From Cryptomeria japonica (lineage: Eukaryota > Streptophyta > Pinopsida > Cupressales > Cupressaceae), in assembly GCF_030272615.1 (NCBI RefSeq), contig NC_081408.1, forward strand, positions 761,662,673-761,726,672: a stretch of DNA of 64,000 bases. The letters run 5' to 3'. The notes beneath the pieces were generated by a model, which worked only from the letters and a program-made list of their open reading frames with translations, was not told the origin of the DNA and ran no database searches. Below, piece after piece: positions 37,201 to 48,959 of this stretch. The position numbers and the translations under genes were made by a program. Each line of letters opens with the position of its first letter. Position 1 is the stretch's first letter.

Positions 37201-37889
37201 ACCTAAAACAACTATAAGAATCAAGATGGTTTACCTTGACAAATAGTAACTAGTTGATTAAACTTTCACCTTTTATGAATGACTTACAAATAATATTAAG
37301 ATTAATTTGGTACAAAAGATTTATAAAATAAGTGACACGTGAATCTTAATATTCATAAAAAGCATATTTTAATTTCAGCAAACAATCAATTCATGACTTA
37401 ATTAAAATGAAAATGAATCGCTATATTTTCTATCAATAATTAGTCTATTTGATAGCTTCCTTTGATCACTTACCATATAGAACTCTAACAGATGCTTATT
37501 GGGTTTGTTTAAAAAAAATCAACATAAGCATCATGACCCTTCTAGATCTATTCATGAATCACCACATGAACCTTTCTTCCTTCTTCGGTAGATATATAAT
37601 GATTACAAACCAGAGATTACCAAGTCATTTTCGCTTTGTTGAGATGTCTTTGATGATTTAAGGCCGTACATTATGGAAAACTATATCATGAAGTCATCTG
37701 ACATAACATGTAACTTATGAATAAACTATACACAATTCCTGCATAGAGGTTGCTAAGTCATCTAAGACAGCTTCTACAAGCCCGTGTGTTTGAACTGATT
37801 TTATACATGATTCTCAAGCTTCTCATGTTTTTATTCATGGAAGATTTTCTTAGTAAAGATGCAAATTGAAAAGGTTTATACCCAACTCA

Positions 37890-38130
37890 CCAGTAACTGG
37901 CACATATCCATCCCAGTTTTGTCCATCACTTCCCAGTTCATGCCTTGCCCCAACGCTGTTGCATTCTTCATCTGTTTAGAAACAGAAAAGTACATTATAT
38001 AAAAATCAAACAAACGCCCCTCAACTACCTTTCAACGGAGCAAGGTAAACACAAACTCAAAGACTATGATATTGTTCGTAGCTCAAGCTAACCTGCACAA
38101 ATAGGTCGGGAATCTCTTTGTATAATGTTC
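37890..38130 (-). pseudogene. SDR relic (copy 3), exon 3 only
   Basis: The minus strand at 37890-37971 matches SDR exon 3: it keeps GGGCAAGGCATGAACTGGGA and the donor GTGAGT at 37884-37889, but the exon is 82 rather than 81 bp, so its frame is shifted. The intron sequence to its right resembles copy 2, but exon 2 is missing: the text jumps to the region normally upstream of the start codon (GATATTGTTCGTAGCTCAAGC at about 38068). Flanking DNA from about 36250 to 38250 resembles 50820-53310. It is a dead fragment. Confidence 0.8.
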
Positions 38131-38564
38131 GAGTAAGAGCCAAAACCATGAGTTAACTCGTTGTTGCGTTGTTTAAAAATTTCTTTTTATCAATTATTTG
38201 TTCCATTTAAAGGTCATATTTAAAGGAAAGAACAAACTCACATCGTTGATGAGTTGTCTAAGAATTTAGTTTTGATCAATCATTTTTTCATTTGTCAACA
38301 AAACTAATCTCTTTAGCTCTACTATGTCACATCAATTTTATTTATGGGAGAGAATTCAATCATGTCTTTGTTGAGTTAGCCTAGATTTTATTTTTGACCA
38401 ACTTTCTTTTCTATTTATGGGAGAGAACTCAATGACATCTTTATTGACCTCTATGAAAATGTTAAAAAATGGTTAGTGTAAAACATGTGCATAATTTCAT
38501 TATTATTGTATGCCTTATGTGTCAATGTATGCATGGTTGTTTCATTCATTGGACATGTAACAAG

Positions 38565-39187
38565 TGTTGGAATGTGAAGTCAATTAGGACTTTGCTTCCA
38601 TATGTGTCATACAAGTTGTCTTCAATTAGGACTCTACTCCCGTATGTGTCGTACATGTAGTTGTGTGAGTTGTGCTTACTATATTTAGTAAGTTGTCTCC
38701 AATTGGATTCTACAACTCAGTTGTATTGACTTAGTAAAATAATCAAGTGATTCATAGTAGAATCAAGTTGGACTCTATATGTGTCAATCGTGTAGACGTT
38801 TGAGTGCCACATATAGGTTTAGTCAATAATATGACTATAGTGGTGGCATTGGAAGGGTTAGAGGTGGCAAATTTGAGAACTTAATTATAACATTAAGTTT
38901 CTCAAATTTGTATATATATATATATAGTAGCTCTTCCTCCTTTGGAAACAAGGCCAGAACAGTTTTGAGATTGTATTGTAATTGTTTTTGTTGTTGAATA
39001 ATACAACGACTCTCTAGTTTTGGAGTGTGGGGTTTTTACCCGAAAGGGTTTTCCACATGATAAATTTGTGTTTAATTCTTCTATTTTATGATTATGTGTG
39101 GATGAGTCTAAATGTATGCATGCTGCTAAAATTATGGTTTGATCTAACAAGATCTTAAATTGCAATCACTTTCCTCTAACGGTTAAT
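38565..39187 (+). mobile_element. Copia solo LTR
   Basis: The block starts TGTTGGAATGTGAAGTC. It has a TATA run near 38920 and the U5-like phrase GGGGTTTTTACCCGAAAGGG followed by TTTTCCACATGATAAA. No primer site or gag adjoins it. The right end is approximate. DNA between 38250 and 38565 is AT-rich with no gene. Confidence 0.6.
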
Positions 39188-39229
39188 GTGGGAAATAAAC
39201 TATTGAGTGTGTGCACCAAGATGGTGTGC

Positions 39230-40700
39230 AAAAATGTGGACACACACAAAAAAAAAGTTGAAAAAACAGAAACCGTGTTCGCGGTTTTAAAATTTTAAAA
39301 AACCCCATACACGGTTAGGTTCATTGCGCCTCAGCCTAAAGGAACAAAACCGCATACGCGGTCCTTTAGGAAATAAGACTGTGTACGCGGTCCCTATCAA
39401 TAATTTTTTTTTTTTGATAGCCGACTATATTCTTTTCTTCTGTGGCCGAGAGCGAGTTTTAGGGGTTTTTTTGTTCCAAACCGTGCACGGGCTACATATT
39501 TTCACACCCAGACGCCATGGAAAGAGGTCAGTTACGTGTATTTTTATTTTTATTTGCATATTTGATAAATTTTATTTACGTTTTCAATTTAAATTCTTTG
39601 ATTTTGATTAGTTTTTTTCAGTTTTTGTTACCAATATTATAATCTGAAAATTTAGAACCACAAAAAGATGCACCTCAAAACCCACAACAAAACCCTCAGG
39701 ATACACCTCCAGCTCCTCTTTTAGACCGTACAAAAACTACACAGGAGGATTTGCTTAATCAGTTAGGGAAAAACGCTACTAAAATAACTAGACTAATTAA
39801 TAGATTGAAAAAATCTAAGCTTGAGCATCATTTATCCCTTGCCACTAGCCTAGAAACATTGGCTAGTGGTGCCACTATAGTTTCGAGTTAGATTATAAAA
39901 TGGGGAAACTATAGGGATAGGTACGTCACACTTATTATGCTGATGGGTTATCATATGATGCAATGAAAAGAAAAAAAGCATAAGTAAAGCACAAATATGT
40001 TCTCTTTTTATTGATCCTAGAACTAGTGAGTCCTTACCTCTTAATGCAAAGAGGTTTCCCATACATTGGTGTACCGAAGTACAGATGAATAATTTTTTTT
40101 GAAATAGGTGGTGGATGGTCTTTGACGAACCACCTTGTAATAATTATGAGGTTCCATTATATTTTTTGAGGAAAGTATATTGTGAGTTTGTCCTCAATGA
40201 GCAACCTAATTATTTTGATATGAGAGAGTTCCATGGTAGAGGTGGTGGCTCTACCCAAGATAGACTTGGAGCTCGTAGGGTAATAGACCCACAGAGTCAT
40301 CGGCCCCTAGCACCCAAACCCAAGGTGCATGCGATGCTCCCAGTAGCCCTAAAAGAGTCGATGGAGCTACAGACTCTTCAGGAGGCCACAACATTGATTG
40401 ATGCGATCATCCAACACAAAACATAGTTAGCACACCCTCTTGGCTCGGACAATGGTCCTTTAGCTTAAGCAGCTGGCGCTGGTCAACCCATTGAGCATGT
40501 GTGTCCCAGGTTTTCTTAGGCATATGTACAAGGATGAATGTCGAGGTCACTACAGATGGATCCAAGTCCCAACTGTGCACGATTTACGGGAGAAGATGTC
40601 AAACCCACACGATTGAGGATGTGGTGTTGACAAATGAATCGATGGACATGTTGTTTGATAGTCAGCCGCAGACATAGGTGTGTTGATTTGAATTCATAAA
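39230..40700 (+). other. Unrecognised degraded element with palindromic repeats
   Basis: The left edge has four variants of a short motif around ACGCGGT, including the near-palindrome ACCGCATACGCGGT at 39350-39363. Downstream is an ATGGAAAGAG at 39518 next to a GTCAGT-like donor, then a frame rich in Gln/Pro from about 39655 to 39890, then a frame at 40115-40426 starting MVFDEPPCNNYEVPLYFLRK. The pieces could be exons or frames of one decayed protein of a DNA transposon, with the motif cluster as subterminal repeats. I do not recognise the protein. The call rests on layout only. Confidence 0.35.
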
Positions 40701-40925
40701 ATTTTATTTATCAGTCACTTAAAATTTGTAATTGTAAATAAATTTTCATTTATAGATCGATTTAAATTGATACAAACAATATGCATTTTAGGATGCAACA
40801 ATGGGTGTTAATACACCATCTGATATTCCTCTTGCGGTTATTGCAGCTATAACTTCGACGCTTGAGGTATACATTTTGTAACATGTTAATCAGTCTGAGT
40901 GTGAGAAAATATTGAAGTGACTGAG

Positions 40926-41599
40926 TGTTGGAGAAGAACTAGTAAGATAGGTGTAACTGGCAAGGGTTAAGATAACCTGTAAACTGTTACAAAGTATAAC
41001 AGTCTGTTAAATCGGCAGTCTCTGATCCAGTAAGATAGCAGCAGAGAGTGAAGGAGAGCAGAGTGAGTTTCAGAGAAGATTTGGCAAGGCTGAAACTGAG
41101 TTGCAGAGGATTTAGAAAGTAAGAACAGAAGACTAATAGAAAGGAAGAAGCAATATGACAAATAAGAGTTTAACCGACAGAGTGAATAGTTTCCAGGTGT
41201 TACAAAACTCATTTGTAACCAAGTGTTTATCATTGTATTGATTTTATATCTCATTGTATTTCACTGAGTGATTTCTCAGTGCAAGGCTTGGTGCTCAAAA
41301 TAGAATAGGGGTTGGTGCTCCTTTGGGTAGGTGCCCATAAATTGCTAGGGGTTGGTGCCCTAAACATTGTAAAATTATTATTTCATTGTGAGGCTAGATT
41401 GGAGTAGTAGATCTCCAACATCTTTTCTCACCGAGATTTTTCCCACATTGGGTTGTCCTCATATATCCAGTGTTATGTAATGTGCTCTTGTATGTGATTG
41501 CTTGTTAGTGCTTTCATTATCCTACTGGTTACACACATAATTTGAAATTGTTTATAATCACGGATTCACCTCCCTCTTAGTGATATCTTGTGCTCTACA
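40926..41599 (+). repeat. 5' LTR of SIRE-like element
   Basis: 674 bp, TGTTGGAGAAGAAC to GTGCTCTACA, with the primer site two bases downstream. Internal GGGTTGGTGCCC-like words repeat near 41.3 kb. Confidence 0.75.
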
Positions 41600-41674
41600 A
41601 TTGGTATCAGAACCTTAGGTTCCTTGTTTGTCAAAGATTTCTCTAGCTTGGGTAGATTCTAGTTTAAGAACACA

Positions 41675-44630
41675 ATGGCAAGGAATGAGTCCTCCTCCCT
41701 TAAAGCTCCCATGTTTGATGGTACCAACTATGCCTTCTAGACTAGAAGAATGGAAACCTATCTGTCCTCCCTAGGTTTTGATGTTTGGAAGTCTGTGAAC
41801 AATGGGTATACGGTCCCTAATAATCATCCTATAGATCCAGATGCTAAGAAGGAGTATGAAAACAATGCCAAGGCCTAGCATGCTATTGTCAGTGGTATGT
41901 CTGATAATGAGTATGTTAAGGTCATACACTGCTCATTCGCCAAGGAAAATTGGGATAAGTTGAAAATATTGTTTGAAGGAGATGTCAAGATCAAGGAGGC
42001 TAAACTACAAACACTAAGGGGCCAACTTGAAGGTTTGAAGATGAAAGATGAAGAGAAGATTGGGGATTATCTTCATAGAATTGATGAAATGGTGAACACT
42101 ATTAGAGGACTTGGAGAGGATATAGCTGATGAAGTGATTGTTAAAAAGGTACTTAGATCACTCACATATAAGTATGACACAAAGGTCTCTGCAATAGAAG
42201 AAGCCAAGGATCTTAAAACCTTTTCAATGGATGAGTTATTTGGGTCCCTAACTGCTTATGAGATGAGAACAACCGATGAAGGAACTTTAAAGAAAGGGGT
42301 TGCTTTCAACTCCATAAAAAAGGGTAAGGAAGAAATTACTCATGGAGAATATAGTGAAGACTCAAACACAGTGGTAGAAAACTTTGTAAGGAAGCATAAA
42401 AGAGGATCCGGTAAGTAAAAAGAAAAATTACCTCTCAAATGTTTTAACTGTGGTAAAATAGGACACTTTGCTTCAAAATGTCCCTATGGTGAGAATGCTG
42501 GAGAGGAGCAACCAAGCACTGATAGAGCTTCAGGTGAGGATAAAAAGAAGAATGCTTATTGAGAAGATATAATAAGCTATCGGAAGCAGAACAATCTATA
42601 TACTATTGAAGATGATGCCACAGATGAAGAAAGTGCCTCATAAAATGACTGTTGTGAGGATGAAAGAGAAACCAATCTCTTTATGGCATTAGATGATCCA
42701 GATGATGAATATAATGAAGATAAAGACATTGAAGATAAAGTGGAATTGGAAGGTGAGCTCATATGTGCTCTTGAGGAGTTAAGTAAAACAAGAAAAGATC
42801 TCAAGAAGGTTAAGTGTGATGCTACTGAAGAACAAGACCGTTTGAGGCAATCCCTGTATGAGTCCAAGAAAATAATTTTTGATTTGAAACTCCAGTTGGA
42901 AGAAGCCCAGAGGATATGTGAAGTAACATCCTTTGATTTGACAAAGAAAGAGAAGGAGCATCAGAATTTGGATGAAGAAATTGTAAGGCTCAGAAAGGAG
43001 CTTGAAAAGAGCAAGGAGGAGTTGAAGATGAGGAGCAAGTATGAGGGGAACACTGAAGCCTTGGAAAAATGTTGAGTAATTAGAAGTACTCAAAATATAC
43101 CAGAGGTTTAGAATTTGAAGAGGGACAAAGTTCAAATAGAAAAGACACACCTCACAAGGAGATATAGATTACTTCTTCAAGTGAGAGTAAAGAAAACAAA
43201 CCTCTATTGTCAACAAAGCTACAAAGAAGAAGACCTATATTGAAGCTACAAGAAATCTGCCTGTGAACCAGATTTATTAGAACCAAAAGGCTCACTCTCT
43301 GTACTGGAATGCAAACCATAAAGGTAAGTTCAATATTGATGAAGAGGGGTTTACTAAAGTCAATAGCATGAGAGGAAAACATCCAGTGAGACAAAGGTTT
43401 TCCGGTCCAATGCAACAAGATTGGTATGTACCCAAATTCCATGGTTACTGCTACTGGTGTAATAAGTTTGGTCATAGAATTGTTGATTGTAGTTTGTTGC
43501 ATAATCCCTCTACTAGTTTTGAAAGTAGAAATTTGTTTGCTGCACTCCAGGAGATGAATGTCACTTGTTATCAATGTAATAGTTTTGGTCATAGGAGATG
43601 AATGTAGGAGAAGTCAGCTGGTATCTTACAATAGTTTTTCAAATTCATCATTCAATGTCAATTTGAAATGTTATCATTGTCAAAATGTTGGCCACATTGC
43701 AACCTCAGGAATTCTAAGAAAAAGAAGTCAGTACCAGATCAGAAACTGGAAGCAAAACCGGAGAAGAAAATTGCAACTGACAAGAAGAAGGAAGCCAACC
43801 CAGTTTGGGTTGAGAAGGACAATAATAAAGAAGAATAAAGTTTAATTTTGTAGACTACCCTGCATGCAAAAAGAAGAAATTTATGGGTTGTGGATAGTGG
43901 ATGTTCCAATCACATGACCGAAGACAAAAAGAAGTTCATCAAGTTTGATGATTGGAATGGAGGTTCGGTGAGGTTCGGAGACAACTCTTCCATCAAGATA
44001 AAAGGCAAAGGTACTCTGAACATAGATGGAAAATTTACAGCACATGATGTATACTATGTGGATGGACTAAAGAATAATTTGCTAAGTGTGAGTCAAATGT
44101 GTGATAAAGGATACAAATTCACATTTAACTCTACTGGTTGTCAGATAAGAAAAGATAGTACCAGACATATTGTTGCAGAAGGTAAAAGGACATATGGAAA
44201 TGTTCACAATCTGAAGGAATGCTTTGAGTCCCAATGCATGATGGGACAAGTAGATGAGAGTTGGTTGTGGCACAGAAGATTAGGCCATATAAACTTTGAT
44301 AATATGGTTAAGGTGAGCAAGAAAGGTTATGTGAGACATATACCACCAATTATCAAACCAGCAAGTACTTTTTGTGATGTATGTCTAAGAGGCAAGCAGA
44401 CTAAGGTAACTTTCAAGATCAAAGAACATAATACCTCAAGGCCCATATAAATTGTACATAAATATTTGTGTGGTCCAACCAGAACAAGAGCTTTATCTGG
44501 TGAGAGATACTTCATGTTGTTCATTGATGATTTCTCAAGAATGACATGGGTCAATTTCCTACATGACAAATCACAAGCATATGAGAGGTTCAAAATATTC
44601 CAGAAGATGGTTGAGAAGGAAAGTGGATGA
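41675..44630 (+). pseudogene. SIRE-like gag-protease-integrase, broken
   Basis: Gag starts at ATG 41675 and reads MARNESSSLKAPMFDGTNYA, then TAG at 41738-41740 and again at 41876-41878. A 173-codon stretch (41897-42418) is the gag core, followed after TAA by the knuckle CFNCGKIGHFASKCP. A charged helical region (42683-43075) is the coiled coil. Further CCHC-like sites CYWCNKFGHRIVDC, CYQCNSFGH and CYHCQNVGH follow. Protease DSGCSNHMT is at 43890, then a pre-integrase domain (WLWHRRLGHINFDNM, CDVCLRGKQ) and the first integrase block (FIDDFSRMTWVNF). Many stops and frame changes make it inactive. Confidence 0.85.
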
Positions 44631-46264
44631 AGCTGCAAGAAAATTAAGAAATTATAAAGGAGAAAAGATGAGTTGTTTAAAGCTATTTACATTGTATTAT
44701 ATCATTTATTTTTAATCCTGATATTCATAACGAGCCTCTTGTTTTTATCAAAATTTATAGCATACCATCTATGTTATCCCATATTTTACTGAATCTCTTA
44801 TACATCTTCAAAATAAAAAGAACTCCAATAAAGACATCAATCAAGAGACATAAATTAAAAGGGTTTACTTCAACTATACAACATATCTGTCAAGCATTTA
44901 TGTTAACTATTGGGTGCTTGCATTGTGCTTGGTAGAATTTGTTTATAACCAATTATTGATGATTAACTTACATAAACACATATGAAAACTTATATTATTG
45001 AAATTCATTATAGAATATGGAAAGTATCTCCTTTATGAGAAAAGTAGTTTCAGACTTAGAAAGAAATTCATTTAGAAGCCGCTAATCTCCTTTTCAATAA
45101 AGTATTTACCAGAAGGTCCACCAAGAGGAAACAAAGCTAATTTCACTACATTTTGAGCACCTTCACTTGGTGATAGGTCTCCTGTATCATATGTCATTCC
45201 AGTTCTAACGTATCCAGGATGAATGCAATTTACGTACGCCTTATCACAAAGCTCACGGGCTAACAGACGTGTGTATGCATTCATACAAATCTTTGACATT
45301 TTGTAGGCGGAAAATGGGGTTGGCCATCCTTTCTCTTCCAAGTTTTTCTTTTGCTTGACATCGTCTAAAAACTGACTTAACATGGAATCCAGAAATTCCT
45401 CACTAATAATATCCATGTCAGAAAGTTGTTTTTGTAGCACTGGATTTGGCATCATCTGTCAAAACATTTGTAAACATATATATAATGCATTCACACATTA
45501 TATGATTGAAATATTATTATTTGGAGCTGTGAAAAGAAAAAAGAATACCTTGAGAAGCCCATGTAAAGAGGAGACATTAACAATTCGTGGCCGGTAAGAC
45601 GATTCCCTTAATAATGATAGCAAGCCTTTCACAACTCTCTTTGTACCATAATAATTTATATCAATACATGTTGTTACACTTTCATCATCATACACAGAAG
45701 TTTCATTCGATGTTCCATAGAACTGCAATGTAAAGGCAATATTGAGCAAATTGAATAAGAAGATAACTCAAATACAATTTGAATGGTGAGAATAGTTTGT
45801 GTATTCTTTCAGTGCACAATTGGCATCTTCCTTACATCAAATGAACGAGATACATAAATGTAATTAATTAATATTTTGAAATAAAGAGTGTATCATTTGA
45901 AAATGAAAATAATATGACTATCTTGAAAAGTAATAGAAAAAATAATATCAAATTTGAAAATCATATAGATAAAAGATAAGAGTTCATCCACACCTATATA
46001 ATAAAGTAATTCTATGAAACATCTTTACCCTTCCAAAAAGAAACAAATAATTATAATATCACAATGTCATAAAAGTAATAAAAGAAAGCCAAGTTGTAAG
46101 AGACACAAAACTTAAAACTAGGGGAGATTCTCTATCATCAAGGTAACCCCACACTCTAAAGTAAATCTCTTGCATCATCAATAGGATCTCACCCAATGAG
46201 AGCATTTTATTCATGTGCCTAGGGTTCATTATGAAGAACCATTGTATGTTGAATAGCATCAATT
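44631..46264. repeat. Near-identical 1.6 kb tract, partner of 26843-28476
   Basis: Exon 5 differs from copy 1 at 2 of 384 bases and exon 4 at 2 of 174. At 46264 copy 2 has about 55 bases absent from copy 1 (around GAAAAATCCACCTTATAATT), and similarity drops beyond. Confidence 0.85.
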
Positions 46265-48112
46265 TGTTAGCTTAGAAAAATCCACCTTATAATTCACCCA
46301 TGTTGGTGGGAAGATGTTGAGGAGAGATTACCAACATTAGGAAACTCACTAGATTGATATATGTGGGGACAAGACCAACCTACACATTGGCTAACTAGAC
46401 GATAGAGCAGCCCTCTACAACTATTGAATGGTGGTAGAAGGAACTTGAGTCACTATGCCTTTAGTGTAGTTAAGGTGACTAGGTAGAGAAATGCATGGTC
46501 ATACTTAATTGGCTAGTAGCACATCTAAAATAAATATGATGTACAAGATGTACACCATTTTATTTGACTTCATTTTGATATAAGTTAATCCTATGATTTG
46601 TTTGGATGTGTTACTACAAACATAAGTGCAAGGAAATGAAGTTGCATTCAAAGCGTCCTACCCATAAATGCTTCTTGACCATTGGGATAATGCATCTTGT
46701 ATGGTCTCTAAAGTTTTATTGACTTGTCCCTCTAATAGAGGTCAATCCCATCCAAAAGAATAGTGAAGTGTAAGATGTCATAATGCTTTTATACATGATT
46801 CTCAAGCTTCTCAACATAAATCTCATGGTTGTATTGTGTGTGGATGGTCTCAAGTTTCCTATTAGCCTATAACTTCCTCTCAACCCCATAACAAAGTTGA
46901 TTTAGGTTGGCTAGAAAGTTGCAACTCTCATCTTACACTGATCATTTATCCTCCAAAGGTTGTCAATCAACTCCCAAAGATGTGTAGGATGATCGTATTA
47001 ATGATAATGATTTTACAACTTGAAAACTTCCATATTTGATGGTCAAAGTAAACATCATGTGTGGAAATAAAATGATTGTGTTCTGCCTCCTACAACTAGT
47101 TTAATAATTGTTGCTATTTAGAAACATGTGATCATGTTTTCTTTTCTAATATGTTGTTTAAAATTACATTTTGTACAGACTATAATATGTTGTTAAAAAA
47201 TTTAACAACTCTATACAACTAATGTAAAAACATTATTATAGGGCAAATGGTCAGACAAGCAGAGAACGTGACTTTCATATTTTAAGGCCCTACAGCATGG
47301 AAAACTATGCTTAGCATGTGCACTGAAATTACCAATTCATCTGGCATACCTAACATGTAGCGTATGAATAAACTATCCCCAACCCCTGCTAAGTCATCTT
47401 AGAGGGCTTGTGATCTTTGCTCTGTAAAAACCCAAGTGTTTGAAGTCTACATTTCAGATGACAGTGTTTATCTCTCTTGATCATATTCATGGGAGATTCT
47501 CTTCATAAACATGCAAAGATTGTAAAAGTGTATACCCAACTCACCAGTAATTGGCGCATATCCACCCCAGCTTTTTCCATCACTTCCCAGTTCATGCCTT
47601 GCCCTGCCACTGCTGCGTTGTTTATCTGATAAAAACCAGAAAATTACATCCCATAAAATCAAACAAATACCCTTCAACGGAGCAAGACAAAGATAAAATA
47701 CAAACTCAAAGACTTATACCAAAATATCTAATCCTCCAAACATGGTTTTCAACCATTGGGCCAGATCTGAAACACTTTGGGAGCTCTGCACATCTAATAT
47801 GTGAAAATGAACATTACCAACTCCTGCTTCACCCAGATCTTTCATGGCAGCCAACCCATTCTTCTCGTTGCGACACGTAAGCACAACAGTCATGCCCTTG
47901 CATGCCAGCTGGCGAACGATCTCTAATCCTATTCCCCTATTGGCTCCTGTAACCACCGCTACTGTTTCCTCACTCCACCATTTCTGATCCTGTGAAAAAA
48001 CAACATTATATTTTTGTTAAAACATTCACTTATGCAATCAATCGACTGAGATTAAAGCACTTCCAAATCTGTATGGAAAATAAGTGTTGCTTCGATTCCA
48101 GAATGTTACCAT
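45072..48112 (-). CDS. SDR carbonyl reductase (salutaridine/menthone reductase-like), five exons
   Basis: Probable soluble NADPH-dependent reductase of small carbonyl compounds; the substrate cannot be read from sequence. Exons on the minus strand: 48110-48112 (ATG only), 47720-47989, 47545-47625, 45549-45722, 45072-45455; 912 bases, 303 residues, the usual size. All introns are GT-AG. The protein has TGANRGIG at 15-22 (cofactor loop), INNAA at 92-96, the Asn of INYYG at 141, the Ser of NVSS near 170 and YKMSK with Tyr 227 and Lys 231, so the Asn-Ser-Tyr-Lys tetrad is complete. No signal peptide or membrane segment is seen. The one-codon first exon is inferred: exon 2 opens GATCAGAAATGGTGG after a good acceptor with no in-frame ATG, and a well-placed ATG followed by GTAACA lies 120 bases upstream. 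Both copies keep it. Copy 1 is a disrupted paralogue. Confidence 0.85.
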
Positions 48113-48469
48113 TTTGAGGATATTGTTCGTAGCTTAAGCTAATTAAGCTCCACAAATAGATCCGGAGATCTCTTTTGATAGAGTTCGTGTAAAAGCAAAA
48201 CCTAGGGGACATTACAGACTCACATTTCTTTCGAGTTGCCTAAGTATTTATTTCTTATCAACTATTCTTTTCACCTGAGCTTTATTTAAATATTTCTTTA
48301 GTTGTTTAGGAATTTGTTTTTGTGCATTTACGTTAACTTTAAGAAATTTAGGCTAACATTATTTAAGAGAAAGAATAGGTTTTTGAAATAAAGGAGGGGT
48401 TAAAATTTATTCAAAGTAGAAGAATAACAAAGAAAGGGCATCAAACAACTCTACCAAGATCTACTAAGT

Positions 48470-48956
48470 GATTCAACTGATGAGACAAATCCAAGGGTCA
48501 TTGACCCTTATCCATGATATATCAATTATACATGTGCTCAGAGGCCCATTTGGCCTGGCAATCAACAACACCATTCCACTCCCTTGGGATATGCTTGAAA
48601 GAAACAGAAATCAAAGAATCACTCAAATGAAGAATCTAGTTAACAACTGAACTCAACTGCCAACTAACATCTGCAGATTGTTGCCGAGTCAACAAATTCA
48701 CCACCACCTGAGAATCTGATTCACAAATGAGCCTGCTCCATCCAAGAGCATAAGCACACTCCACAACAAATAAAATGGCAAGAGCCTCCATCAAATTGTT
48801 AGTATAACAACCTTTATAAATAGAAAAGAGAAACAAAATAGTCCCCGAGCTATCTCTACCAATGCCACCAATGCCAACAGGACCAAGGTTACCCCGAGAA
48901 GACCTGTCTGTGTTGATTTTCAAAATACATTGTGGAGGAGGACACCACCTCCCCAC
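48470..48956 (-). pseudogene. LINE RNase H-like fragment
   Basis: The minus strand reads CPPPQCILKINTDRSSRGN, then GPVGIGGIGRDSSG, a MEALAI block and ICESDSQVVVNLL. These are the Asp, Glu and Asp blocks of the RNase H domain found at the end of plant non-LTR elements. A TGA or TAA stops the frame at 48636 and the homology continues (HIPREWNGVVDCLAKW) in the same style to about 48540. RT and endonuclease parts are absent, as expected of a 5'-truncated copy. Confidence 0.75.
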
Positions 48957-48959
48957 CCG

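Larger units (their letters stand above)
40926..44630 (+). mobile_element. SIRE-like copia element, truncated
   Basis: A 5' LTR (40926-41599), a primer site TGGTATCAGAACC (41602-41614), a long gag with several zinc knuckles and a coiled coil, then protease and the start of integrase. It stops at 44630 in the middle of the integrase core, exactly where homology to SDR copy 1 begins. RT, RNase H and the 3' LTR are missing. The long coiled-coil region is usual for the SIRE/Maximus group. Confidence 0.85.
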
